From Emcibacter sp. (GTDB taxonomy: Bacteria; Pseudomonadota; Alphaproteobacteria; Sphingomonadales; Emcibacteraceae), in assembly GCA_021647465.1 (NCBI GenBank), contig JAKIUQ010000001.1:124001-188000 (forward strand): a DNA stretch of 64,000 nt, read 5' to 3'. This document shows positions 9,215 through 17,578 of the stretch, piece after piece. Numbering within the stretch: position 1 is the first letter of the stretch; every line of letters begins with the position of its first letter. The notes beneath the pieces were generated by a model. It worked only from the letters and a program-made list of their open reading frames with translations. It did no database searches and was not told the origin of the DNA. The position numbers were made by a program, and so were the translations under genes.

Positions 9215-10589
9215 TATTCTTGTCGTTGATGATGAAGCTGATATTCGTGACTTAATTTCCGGAATTTTGGATGATGAAGGATATGAAACCCGTACAGCTA
9301 AGGATAGCGATGCCACATTGCTTGAAATAGAAGCGCGGCGACCTTCGCTTATTATTCTGGATATTTGGCTTCAGGGCAGCCGGCTTGACGGGTTGGAACT
9401 GCTTGAGATAATCAAAAAAATTCATATGGATTTACCTGTGATTATCATCAGTGGTCACGGTAATATCGAAACGGCGGTATCGGCAATCAAACTTGGTGCC
9501 TATGATTTTATCAGCAAACCCTTTGAAACTGACAAGCTTTTGATTCTGGTCGAGCGGGCAACTGAGGTAGATCGTTTGAGACGTGAGAATTCTGAGCTTA
9601 AAGAAAAAATGGGGTTTGATGTCGGGTTAACAGGATCATCATCGGCCATTAATCTGGTGAGAAATACTATTGATAAAGTTGCCCCGAGTGGCAGCAGGGT
9701 CTTGATTTCCGGGCCGTCTGGTTCTGGTAAAGAGGTTGTCGCACGATTGATTCATAAACATTCCAAACGTGCCAAAGGCGCCTTTGTTGTGATAAATGCG
9801 GCCAGTATTTCAGCGGATAATATGGAAAATGAGCTTTTTGGCGTTGAAGAAGATGGTGAAATCAAAAAAACCGGCGTGTTTGAACAAGCGCACGGCGGGA
9901 CTCTCTTCATTGATGAAGTCGCGGATATGCCCCAAAATACGCAAGCCAAAATACTCAGAATACTCACAGACCAGACATTTGAGAGAGTAGGCGGCAATAA
10001 AAAAGTTTTGGTTAATGTGCGCGTTATCAGCGCAACCAGCAAGGACTTGAGAGAGCAGATTAATAATGGTTTCTTCCGGGAAGACTTGTTTCATCGGCTC
10101 AGTGTGGTTCCTGTGCATGTCCCGCCGCTCATTCAAAGACGGGAGGATATCCCGCCCCTCGCCAATCAAATAATGAACCAGCTTTCCGTTGCAACCGGAA
10201 TATCCCCTAAGGTGATTGAAGCCGACGCGATTGCGGCGTTGCAAGACCATGAATGGCCCGGTAATGTACGGCAATTACGCAATGTGGTAGAGCGGCTGCT
10301 GATTATGTCCGCAGATAATCCGACAATTACCATAGATATGCTGCCTTCAGAAATCATATCAAATGTATCAACTATCATGCCGAGTATGAATAATGATATC
10401 ATGTCGCTGTCTTTACGCGATGCGCGAGAAAAATTTGAGCGAGAATATCTGAAAGTACAGGTGAACCGATTTAGCGGTAATATCTCGCGTACAGCGGAAT
10501 ATATTGGTATGGAACGCTCTGCGCTTCACCGGAAATTGAAAAACTTGGGATTGGCCAGTAATGAAAAAAGTAATGAAAAGAAATCATGA
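9204..10589 (+). CDS. ntrX: Response regulator NtrX
   Basis: Partner of NtrY. The receiver domain has VDDE at 8-11 and phosphoacceptor Asp53; the AAA+ region has Walker A ISGPSGSGKE and Walker B TLFIDEVADMP; a Fis-type helix-turn-helix ends the protein (NISRTAEYIGMERSALHRKL). In the place where NtrC has GAFTGA this protein reads EEDGEIKKTGVFEQ, so the sigma-54 contact loop is missing. That is known for alphaproteobacterial NtrX and implies action on promoters without classical sigma-54 remodelling. It overlaps the end of ntrY and is followed 31 bp later by trkA, so co-transcription with potassium uptake is possible. Confidence 0.95.
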   Translation: MALDILVVDDEADIRDLISGILDDEGYETRTAKDSDATLLEIEARRPSLIILDIWLQGSRLDGLELLEIIKKIHMDLPVIIISGHGNIETAVSAIKLGAYDFISKPFETDKLLILVERATEVDRLRRENSELKEKMGFDVGLTGSSSAINLVRNTIDKVAPSGSRVLISGPSGSGKEVVARLIHKHSKRAKGAFVVINAASISADNMENELFGVEEDGEIKKTGVFEQAHGGTLFIDEVADMPQNTQAKILRILTDQTFERVGGNKKVLVNVRVISATSKDLREQINNGFFREDLFHRLSVVPVHVPPLIQRREDIPPLANQIMNQLSVATGISPKVIEADAIAALQDHEWPGNVRQLRNVVERLLIMSADNPTITIDMLPSEIISNVSTIMPSMNNDIMSLSLRDAREKFEREYLKVQVNRFSGNISRTAEYIGMERSALHRKLKNLGLASNEKSNEKKS

Positions 10590-10620
10590 GAAAAAAATCC
10601 CTGAAAAGGTGTTATAAAAA

Positions 10621-11997
10621 ATGAAAGTGATTATTTGTGGTGCCGGGCAAGTGGGCTTTAACATTGCGCGTCATTTGGCGAGCGAGCAGCATGATGTAAC
10701 GGTCATTGACCGGTCTCCTGAATTGATTGCTAAAATTCAGAGCTCTTTGGATGTGCAGGCCATTGTCGGATATGCTTCACATCCGGACTTGCTTGAGCGG
10801 GCAGGGGCAAGGGACGCGGATATGATTATTGCCGTTACCCTGTTTGATGAAGTCAATATGATGGCGTGTCAGGTGGCACATTCATTGTTTGATGTTCCGA
10901 AAAAAATAGCACGGGTTCGGGCGCAAAATTACCTTCAGCCGGTGTGGCAGGATCTTTTCAGCCGGGATCATATGCCCATTGATGTTATTATTTCACCTGA
11001 ACTGGAGGTCGCTGAGGCTGTGCTGCGGCGACTGGAAGTGCCGGGGGCGTTTGATATGGTGCCTTTTTGCGATGATTTGGTTCGCGCTGTCGGCGTCAGA
11101 CTACGAGAAGACTGCCCGGTTGTGGATACGCCTCTACGCCAATTGACGGAGCTTTTCCCGGACTTGAATATTGTTGTAACGAGCATAATCAGAAACGGGA
11201 AATTAATTATTCCGTCCAGCGATGACCAGCTTCTCGTCGGGGATAATATTTACTTTGTGGCTGAAAAATGCCACGTGGAACGTGCCTTGAGTGTGTTTGG
11301 ACGTGATGAAGAAGAGGCCCGAAAAATAGTCATAGTTGGCGGCGGTAATGTCGGATCATATATTGCCAAGAGACTGATTGATAATGATTCCAAAATTCAA
11401 ATTAAAATGATTGAGTTCAACAGCGATAGAGCTAATGTAATAGCAAAGAATATTCCAAATGCTATTGTTCTTAACGGGGATGCTTTGGACGTTGACATTC
11501 AGAAGGAGGCAAATGTCAAGTCTGCGGGAACGATTATCTCCGTTACCAATGATGATAAAGTGAATATTTTATCATCTTTGCTGGCGAAACAGGCTGGATG
11601 CAAACGCGCGATTACTTTGATCAATAATCATACTTTTGGCCCCTTGACATATTCTGTGGGAATAGATGCCTTTGTTGATCCACGCCAGACCACAGTATCC
11701 AGCATCCTGCAACATATGCGCCGGGGCAGAATAAGATCGCTGCAAAATCTTGCGGGCGGCGCGGCAGAAGTTCTGGAAGCCATTGCCCTTGAAACATCCC
11801 CGCTCGTTGGCAGGCCTCTGCGGGAAATACGATTGCCCGCCGGAATCATAATCGGATCTGTTGTACGTAATAATGAGGTTATCGTTCCCAAAGGGGGAAC
11901 CATCATAAAGCCGGATGATATTGTGGTTGTTTTTACGCGATTAGAGATGATCAAAAAAGTCGAAGAACTTTTCTCGGTCCGGCTGGAATATTTTTAA
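10621..11997 (+). CDS. trkA: Trk potassium uptake regulatory protein TrkA
   Basis: Peripheral NAD(H)-binding gating subunit of the Trk potassium channel. The 458-residue protein has the duplicated TrkA layout: a first RCK_N Rossmann fold starting VIICGAGQVGFNIARHL, an RCK_C domain, then a second Rossmann fold IVIVGGGNVGSYIAKRL at about residue 236 and a second RCK_C domain. AAGGTG lies upstream of the ATG. trkH follows after 8 bp, so the pair encodes a complete Trk system. Its place directly after ntrX is a conserved arrangement in alphaproteobacteria. Confidence 0.95.
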   Translation: MKVIICGAGQVGFNIARHLASEQHDVTVIDRSPELIAKIQSSLDVQAIVGYASHPDLLERAGARDADMIIAVTLFDEVNMMACQVAHSLFDVPKKIARVRAQNYLQPVWQDLFSRDHMPIDVIISPELEVAEAVLRRLEVPGAFDMVPFCDDLVRAVGVRLREDCPVVDTPLRQLTELFPDLNIVVTSIIRNGKLIIPSSDDQLLVGDNIYFVAEKCHVERALSVFGRDEEEARKIVIVGGGNVGSYIAKRLIDNDSKIQIKMIEFNSDRANVIAKNIPNAIVLNGDALDVDIQKEANVKSAGTIISVTNDDKVNILSSLLAKQAGCKRAITLINNHTFGPLTYSVGIDAFVDPRQTTVSSILQHMRRGRIRSLQNLAGGAAEVLEAIALETSPLVGRPLREIRLPAGIIIGSVVRNNEVIVPKGGTIIKPDDIVVVFTRLEMIKKVEELFSVRLEYF

Positions 11998-12005
11998 GGA
12001 ATAAT

Positions 12006-13466
12006 ATGGTCACTAGAGTAGGTAATATTCTTGGCTATATGTTGATGGTGCTGGGGCTTTGTGAGTTTCTGCCAATCATTGTTGCTGTGGCAAGTGGAGA
12101 AGAAAATCTGATAATGCCGTTTTTTATCAGTGGTTTGTTCACGTTTTTTGTGGGTGGTGCGTTATATATATCTTTTAAGAACCCTCAAGACAGGGCCTCC
12201 CGCCATGAAGTGATCTTGCTTATGGTTGTGATCTGGTTTGGGTTGCCTCTTTTTGCGTCAATGCCTTTTATGATTACAGGATTTATGACCAAACTTACGG
12301 ACGCCTATTTTGAAACGGCGTCGGCTCTTACGACGACGGGGTCAAGTCTCGTTATAAATCTGGATTTAATTCCAAATACCATAGTTTTCTGGCGGGCCTT
12401 ATTGCAATGGCTTGGCGGCATATTGGTCTTTGTGATGGCCATAGCCATCCTGCCGCTTTCTTCCATAGGCGGTATGAACTTGTTCCGCAGTGTCTTGCCT
12501 CATGGCGAGGGGGATGATTTGTTGGCGCGAATAAGATATGCTTTTTCGCCGTTGTTTAAAACTTATGCGGCCATGACCCTTGCCTGTATTGCTTTGCTGG
12601 TTATTTTTGGCATGACGAGTTTTGACTCGCTACTGCTATCTATGGCCACACTCTCTAGCGGCGGCTTCACCAGTCAAGGTGTGCAGGGGGTAAATTCAAT
12701 GACCTGGATGACGGAAATTATCCTGATTCCCTTTATGATTATAGCCGCAACCAATTTGACTTTTCACTGGGCTTTTTTAAAAAGGGGTCGGCGAAAGGTC
12801 TATCAGCAGGACCCGGAAATTCTAAGTTTCCTATATATACTCATGGGGGCTTTCATGCTGATTTTTCTGGCTATTATATTATCATCTGACATGTCGGATA
12901 TCGGTTTGCTTAAGAAAGCTGAAATAGCCGCTTTCACGGCTGTATCAAGCCTTACAACGACTGGGTTCGTGCCGGATTATGCGGCTTCCATGCCTCTGGC
13001 GGTTATTATAGTCTGTGTGGTTTTGCTTTTCATCGGGGGAACAACGGGGTCAACGGCGGGTGGATTTAAAATACTTCGGCTTAATCTGATGAAGAAAAAC
13101 GCGGATAAAGAAGTGAGCCGGCTGACCTATCCGAATGGCGTAACGCCCATATCATTCAGTGGTCAGGATGTTTCTCAAGCCACCTTGGTATCGATATGGA
13201 CGCTGTTGTTCATGTTTATTTCTGCTCTTGCCATCATTACCATCCTGTTTGGTACGATGGGGTATGACCTGCAGACAAGCTTGGGTTTGAGCGCGACGAG
13301 TATTTTCAGTGCGGGCGGACTTATTCCTTTAATCAGTCCGGATTTTGTCGGCTATCATAGCCTTTCTTATGCCGGTAAATGGCTGGTATCTTTTGCCATG
13401 ATACTCGGGCGCCTTGAAGTCATTGCCTTATTTGTTTTATTGATGCCGAGTTTTTGGAGAAATTAG
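12006..13466 (+). CDS. trkH: Trk potassium uptake channel subunit TrkH
   Basis: Integral membrane potassium-conducting subunit of Trk, gated by TrkA. The 486-residue protein has about ten hydrophobic helices and four pore-loop segments at the expected spacing: ALTTTGSSL, ATLSSGGFTSQG, SSLTTTGFVP and TSIFSAGGLIP. These correspond to the four selectivity-filter repeats, three of them with the key glycine in a T/S-G context. It starts 8 bp after trkA and is followed by a 124-bp gap with a possible hfq promoter. TrkH is preferred to the related KtrB because of its length and the full TrkA partner. Confidence 0.93.
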   Translation: MVTRVGNILGYMLMVLGLCEFLPIIVAVASGEENLIMPFFISGLFTFFVGGALYISFKNPQDRASRHEVILLMVVIWFGLPLFASMPFMITGFMTKLTDAYFETASALTTTGSSLVINLDLIPNTIVFWRALLQWLGGILVFVMAIAILPLSSIGGMNLFRSVLPHGEGDDLLARIRYAFSPLFKTYAAMTLACIALLVIFGMTSFDSLLLSMATLSSGGFTSQGVQGVNSMTWMTEIILIPFMIIAATNLTFHWAFLKRGRRKVYQQDPEILSFLYILMGAFMLIFLAIILSSDMSDIGLLKKAEIAAFTAVSSLTTTGFVPDYAASMPLAVIIVCVVLLFIGGTTGSTAGGFKILRLNLMKKNADKEVSRLTYPNGVTPISFSGQDVSQATLVSIWTLLFMFISALAIITILFGTMGYDLQTSLGLSATSIFSAGGLIPLISPDFVGYHSLSYAGKWLVSFAMILGRLEVIALFVLLMPSFWRN

Positions 13467-13494
13467 CCTTTTATAAAATATTTTAATCTACAGG

Positions 13495-13523
13495 TTTAAA
13501 GTATGAAAGGCCTATGATAAGAT
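13495..13523 (+). promoter_or_regulatory. Possible promoter for hfq-hflX
   Basis: TTTAAA at 13495-13500 and TAAGAT at 13518-13523 with 17-bp spacing; each hexamer matches four of six consensus positions. It lies about 70 bp before hfq. Only the ideal spacing and location support it. Confidence 0.35.
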
Positions 13524-13590
13524 AACCTCTCTAGTGATTTGTTCTTAATAACAAAAAGATAAACCATAAACAGAAGAATGGATGATATCT

Positions 13591-13839
13591 ATGTCTGAAA
13601 AAAACCATAATTTACAAGACTCATTTCTAAACCATATCCGTAAAAACAAAACACCAATCACTGTTTTTCTTGTCAATGGCGTTAAATTGCAGGGTATTAT
13701 CACTTGGTTTGATAATTTCTGTATTCTCCTGAGACGGGACTCCAGTGTTCAATTGGTATATAAACATGCAATTTCGACCATCATGCCCGGTGGCCCGATT
13801 ACATTGTTTGATGCAGCAGAAGCTGAAAACCAAGAATGA
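13591..13839 (+). CDS. hfq: RNA chaperone Hfq
   Basis: Hexameric Sm-like RNA chaperone that pairs small RNAs with mRNAs. The 82-residue product has the Hfq core NLQDSFLN at the N-terminus, VFLVNGVKLQGIITWFDNF (Sm1) and LVYKHAISTI (Sm2 with the YKH uridine-binding residues). I chose the ATG at 13591, giving the canonical MSEKN start with GGATGA upstream; an ATG at 13582 would add three residues. The C-terminal tail is short, as usual in alphaproteobacteria. hflX follows after 23 bp, the standard hfq-hflX pairing. Confidence 0.97.
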   Translation: MSEKNHNLQDSFLNHIRKNKTPITVFLVNGVKLQGIITWFDNFCILLRRDSSVQLVYKHAISTIMPGGPITLFDAAEAENQE

Positions 13840-13862
13840 TTTATGATGAATAACGGAAATTT

Positions 13863-15293
13863 ATGACAAAACGGGCTAAATCTGACGCGCTTAATTTTCG
13901 TAATAAAAAAATTGATATGGATTGGGGGAAGTCGCAAAATGAAAGCGATTTTCCCCCCGATTCGGTTGCTTGCGCTAATATACTGGTTTTACATCCCCAC
14001 CTTAAAACAAGACCATCGGCAAATTTTAAATCCAAGGGCGGCGCTACGTCACTTTTAAGATCCCCGCAGGCGCGTCTTGAAGAATCCGTGGGCCTGTGCC
14101 GGGCACTTGACCTCAATGTTGTGCAGTCGATATTGATTAAATTATCAAAATTGACGCCGGCAACTTATGTCGGGAAGGGCAAGTTGCTGGAACTCGCGGA
14201 TATTATTGCTCAGGATAAAATTGAACTTGTCATTATGGACTGTGAACTTACGCCGGGCCAACAGCGCAATATAGAAACCCTTCTTAAAATCAAAGTCATT
14301 GACCGCACGGGATTAATTCTGGAAATTTTTGGGGAAAGAGCGCAGACGAAAGAAGGCGTTCTTCAGGTTGAACTGGCTCATCTGACGTATCAAAAAAGCC
14401 GTTTGGTGCGGTCATGGACTCATCTGGAAAGGCAGCGCGGTGGTTTTGGTTTCCTGGGCGGGCCGGGGGAATCTCAGATAGAATCCGATCGCCGCATGAT
14501 CAGCGAACGTATCAGTAAAATTGAATCCCAATTGGAAGAGGTGAGCAGAACCCGTCACCTTCATCGCGTGGGGCGAAAAAAAGCCAATTTTCCCGTAATC
14601 GCTATGGTGGGATATACCAATGCCGGGAAATCTACTTTATTTAATTTCCTGACAGAAGGGAATGTCTTTGCGGCGGATTTATTATTTGCCACACTTGACC
14701 CTACCATGCGCGAAATCAATCTGGCCAATGGCAGAAAGGCCATTTTGTCAGATACGGTTGGATTTATTTCTGAACTGCCGACCCAGCTTGTGGCCGCCTT
14801 TAAGTCCACATTGGAAGAGGTGGTGGAAGCTGACCTTATTCTGCATATCAGAGATATTTCTCATCCTGACACGGCAGCTCAAAAAGAGGACGTCATGAAA
14901 ATTTTAAGCTCTTTGGGCCTTGAAGAAGGTCCGGATTGCATGATCCATGAAGTATGGAATAAAATTGATTTATTGGATGAGCCGCAGCGTAATATCATTG
15001 AAAATTTAGCAGCGCTTAAAGGAAATGTGAGCCTTCTTTCCTCTGTCAGCGGGGAAGGCTGCGCGGAATTTCGTTCTGGTTTGAATGACATATTGTCCCA
15101 AGGCACAAAAACCCTCAAGATATCCTATGAACATTCACAAGGGGCAGAGGCCGCATGGATGTATAAACATAGCGAAGTATTGCGCCGGGAGGATACGGAA
15201 GAAGGCGTCATTCTTACTGTAAGGCTGGATAAAAATATTTTAGGGCGGCTCCATAAAGATCCTGGCTTGATTGGCAAGATTGTAGAATCATGA
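13863..15293 (+). CDS. hflX: Ribosome-associated GTPase HflX
   Basis: GTPase that binds and splits 50S/70S ribosomes under stress. The N-terminal HflX domain includes a glycine-rich linker with HLERQRGGFGFLGGPGES, followed by the G domain: G1 GYTNAGKSTLFN, G3 DTVGFI and G4 NKID. The roughly 60-residue N-terminal extension is polar and probably flexible, and the start is the ATG at 13863. The 476-residue length is typical of alphaproteobacterial HflX. The stop overlaps the next start by 4 bp, coupling it to the inositol-phosphatase family gene. Confidence 0.95.
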   Translation: MTKRAKSDALNFRNKKIDMDWGKSQNESDFPPDSVACANILVLHPHLKTRPSANFKSKGGATSLLRSPQARLEESVGLCRALDLNVVQSILIKLSKLTPATYVGKGKLLELADIIAQDKIELVIMDCELTPGQQRNIETLLKIKVIDRTGLILEIFGERAQTKEGVLQVELAHLTYQKSRLVRSWTHLERQRGGFGFLGGPGESQIESDRRMISERISKIESQLEEVSRTRHLHRVGRKKANFPVIAMVGYTNAGKSTLFNFLTEGNVFAADLLFATLDPTMREINLANGRKAILSDTVGFISELPTQLVAAFKSTLEEVVEADLILHIRDISHPDTAAQKEDVMKILSSLGLEEGPDCMIHEVWNKIDLLDEPQRNIIENLAALKGNVSLLSSVSGEGCAEFRSGLNDILSQGTKTLKISYEHSQGAEAAWMYKHSEVLRREDTEEGVILTVRLDKNILGRLHKDPGLIGKIVES

Positions 15294-16096
15294 GTGTTGA
15301 GAGAATAACAGACCTGATAGTTGATATCGCAAAAACTGAAATTCTCCCCCGTTTTAATCAATTAAGGCCGCAAGATATTACGGCAAAATCGCCCGGGGAC
15401 ATGGTTACTATCGCGGATACAAGGGCGGAAAAAGCGTTGACCCAAGAATTGAGCCGACTCTATCCGGCGGCCGATATCGCGGGAGAAGAATCTATTGCGA
15501 AAAATCCGGATTCTCTGCGGAAAATCATCACTTCTGACCAGGCTTTTTTGATTGACCCCATTGATGGAACCAATAATTTCATTAAAGGGGACGAGAAATT
15601 CGCCGTGATGCTTACGCAGCTTAGGCAAGGTAACGTGGTCGCCGCGTGGATTTATCTGCCCGCGCTGGATAAAATGGTTGTGGCCGATAAAACTGCCGGC
15701 GTTTATCTGAATGGCTGCAAAATTAAAATAACGGCAAAGTCGCAAGATTCGACCAAATTAATTGGGGCGGCTCATATGGGCCGATTTCCACAGAATCTTA
15801 AGGAAATCGCCCGTAAGAATATAACTAAAATAGCCAAAAATTGCCCGGCCTTTTGCGCGGGCTATGACTATATTTCGCTTGTAGAGGGTAAAAAAGACTT
15901 TTCTATATATTATCGAACATTGCCATGGGATCATATGCCGGGCGGTTTTATCTTTGCCGAAGCGGGTGGTTATGTGCGGACGTTATTTAATAAGTCAGCT
16001 TACGGCATTAATGATCGTGACAAGGGCTTGTTGTCCGCCAGCAGTGAGAATGACTGGCTAAGAATAAGAGAATTGATTTTCCCCGGCTGTTTTTAG
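15290..16096 (+). CDS. Inositol monophosphatase family protein
   Basis: Magnesium-dependent, lithium-sensitive type phosphatase fold. Both family motifs are present: DPIDGTNNFIKG with the metal-binding aspartates (about residues 85-96) and WDHMPGGFIFAEAGG near the C-terminus, plus an upstream GEES glutamate motif. The substrate cannot be told from sequence; relatives act on inositol phosphate, histidinol phosphate or PAP, or associate with ribosomes like SuhB. It is translationally coupled to hflX (ATGA overlap) and its stop overlaps the stop of convergent mazG by 4 bp. No frameshift or truncation is seen. Confidence 0.88.
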   Translation: MSVERITDLIVDIAKTEILPRFNQLRPQDITAKSPGDMVTIADTRAEKALTQELSRLYPAADIAGEESIAKNPDSLRKIITSDQAFLIDPIDGTNNFIKGDEKFAVMLTQLRQGNVVAAWIYLPALDKMVVADKTAGVYLNGCKIKITAKSQDSTKLIGAAHMGRFPQNLKEIARKNITKIAKNCPAFCAGYDYISLVEGKKDFSIYYRTLPWDHMPGGFIFAEAGGYVRTLFNKSAYGINDRDKGLLSASSENDWLRIRELIFPGCF

Positions 16097-16902
16097 GGTT
16101 TGGCTGATTTCTCTTGATGCTTTACGTCATTCCAGAGCTGGTCCATTTCTTCCAAAGTCATGCTTTCCAAAGCTTTATTTTGTTTTTCAGCGCGTTGTTC
16201 AACTTGTTTGAAGCGTCGTTCAAATTTATAATTGGCGGATCTGAGCGCGCTTTCCGGATCAATATTCATATGCCGCGCCAGATTGGCGTAAACGAACATC
16301 ATATCGCCAAATTCTTCAAAAACTTTGGCCTGATCGCTGGATTTTATCATTTCTGCGGATAATTCGGCCATTTCCTCATTTAATTTATCCAGAACCTGAG
16401 CGGTATCAGGCCAGTCAAAACCGACACGGGCGGCTCTGTTTTGTAATTTTACGGCACGTGATAATGCGGGCAGAGATGACGTCACGCCGTCCAGGATGCT
16501 TGCCATGTTATTTTTTGATTTTCTCTCGTCTGCCTTCTGGTTTTCCCAGGCTTTGGTTTGTTCTTCGGCGCTTCGACAGGCTTTTTCGGCGAAGATATGG
16601 GGATGCCTGCGGATCATTTTTTCGCAAATGCCCTCAACCACATCCGAAAAATCGAAATGACCTTTTTCATGGGCCATCTGCGCATGAAAGACCACCTGAA
16701 ATAAAAGATCTCCCAGTTCATCTTTAAGATGGGGCATGTCATTAACTTCGATGGCTTCGGCAACCTCATAGGCCTCTTCTATTGTATAGGGGGCAACGGT
16801 GGAAAAATCCTGTTCAAGGTCCCATGCGCAGCCTTTTACGGGATCTCGCAGACGTTCCATAATAGTGATGAGGTCTTTTATGTTATTCTTGGGCTGCGTC
16901 AT
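16093..16902 (-). CDS. mazG: Nucleoside triphosphate pyrophosphohydrolase MazG
   Basis: Hydrolyses NTPs and dNTPs to monophosphates and pyrophosphate, a house-cleaning enzyme. Two MazG domains are visible. The first starts LRDPVKGCAWD and carries EEAYEVAEAIE and the metal-binding ELGDLLFQVVFH; the second holds EEMAELSAE and EFGDMMFVYANLARH. Full length is about 269 residues from the preferred ATG at 16902, which has GGAT upstream; an ATG at 16914 adds four residues. An inverted repeat lies just upstream. It converges on the inositol-phosphatase gene with overlapping stops. Confidence 0.94.
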   Translation of the reverse strand: MTQPKNNIKDLITIMERLRDPVKGCAWDLEQDFSTVAPYTIEEAYEVAEAIEVNDMPHLKDELGDLLFQVVFHAQMAHEKGHFDFSDVVEGICEKMIRRHPHIFAEKACRSAEEQTKAWENQKADERKSKNNMASILDGVTSSLPALSRAVKLQNRAARVGFDWPDTAQVLDKLNEEMAELSAEMIKSSDQAKVFEEFGDMMFVYANLARHMNIDPESALRSANYKFERRFKQVEQRAEKQNKALESMTLEEMDQLWNDVKHQEKSAKP

Positions 16903-16916
16903 AAAATTATCCATTA

Positions 16917-16938
16917 ATATACTTTTCTTTAAGTATAT
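16917..16938. promoter_or_regulatory. Inverted repeat at the mazG 5' end
   Basis: ATATACTT (16917-16924) and AAGTATAT (16931-16938) are perfect 8-bp arms with a 6-base spacer, directly upstream of mazG in the gap to the divergent ybjQ gene. It is AT-rich with no flanking T-run, so an operator or 5' leader hairpin is more likely than a terminator. Confidence 0.35.
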
Positions 16939-16994
16939 ATTTTATAAGCGAATGGACGAAAAGAAGGAAGTTTAAAAATCGACTGGACAGGATT

Positions 16995-17003
16995 TGTTAT
17001 AAT
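16995..17003 (+). promoter_or_regulatory. Extended -10 promoter before the YbjQ-family gene
   Basis: TGTTATAAT is a perfect extended -10 element (TG, one base, TATAAT). No good -35 lies at the proper distance, as is common for extended -10 promoters. Transcription would begin near 17010, about 55 bases before the gene. Confidence 0.5.
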
Positions 17004-17065
17004 CCAGATGACAGGTATAAAATTGAATTCTAAGCTATAAAACCAAATAAATAAAAGGAAATGAA

Positions 17066-17380
17066 ATGTTAATAGTGACCACAGAAAATATTGCTAATAG
17101 AAAAATCGTTGAGAGCATTGGAATGGTTCGCGGCAGTACGGTTCAAACCAAGCATATCGGGCGCGATATTATGGCAGGTTTAAAAACGATTGTCGGCGGC
17201 GAATTGCGGGGATATACGGAACTATTGGAGCAGGCCCGCGCGCAAGCTCTCATGCGTCTGGAAGATAATGCAAAAGCCATGGGGGCGAATGCGGTTGTGA
17301 ACATACGTTTCACCACAGCTGCTATCGCGGCCAATGCCTCAGAAATACTGGCTTTCGGCACGGCTGTACGAATAGAATAA
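17066..17380 (+). CDS. YbjQ/UPF0145 family protein
   Basis: A 104-residue protein of the YbjQ family, which forms pentameric rings and is often labelled heavy-metal-binding on weak grounds. The family pattern is clear: LIVTTENIANRKI at the start, GLKTIVGGELRGYTELL in the middle, and MGANAVVNIRF. No signal peptide or membrane helix is seen, so it is cytoplasmic. An AAGGA ribosome binding site precedes the ATG and an extended -10 promoter lies 60 bp upstream. It stands alone between mazG and gyrA. Its biological role is unknown. Confidence 0.88.
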   Translation: MLIVTTENIANRKIVESIGMVRGSTVQTKHIGRDIMAGLKTIVGGELRGYTELLEQARAQALMRLEDNAKAMGANAVVNIRFTTAAIAANASEILAFGTAVRIE

Positions 17381-17464
17381 ACGCCTTTTCTCAGCGTCTT
17401 TTGCTTCTTGGAAAAACCCCCTGAATTATATGACTTTAAAACCGATAATTATATGAGGCTTCCC

Positions 17465-17493
17465 TTGCTATGGGGGCAGGGATTTAGTATAAA
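17465..17493 (+). promoter_or_regulatory. Sigma-70 type promoter for gyrA
   Basis: TTGCTA at 17465-17470 and TATAAA at 17488-17493 with exactly 17 bp between. Transcription would start near 17500, giving a leader of about 80 bases. Confidence 0.6.
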
Positions 17494-17578
17494 AATCAGG
17501 TAAATTTTACCAGATTCAACAGGGCAGAACAGCTCGGGTAAAATTATTTAGTTAAGCATAGAATAAAGGGCAAATTCC

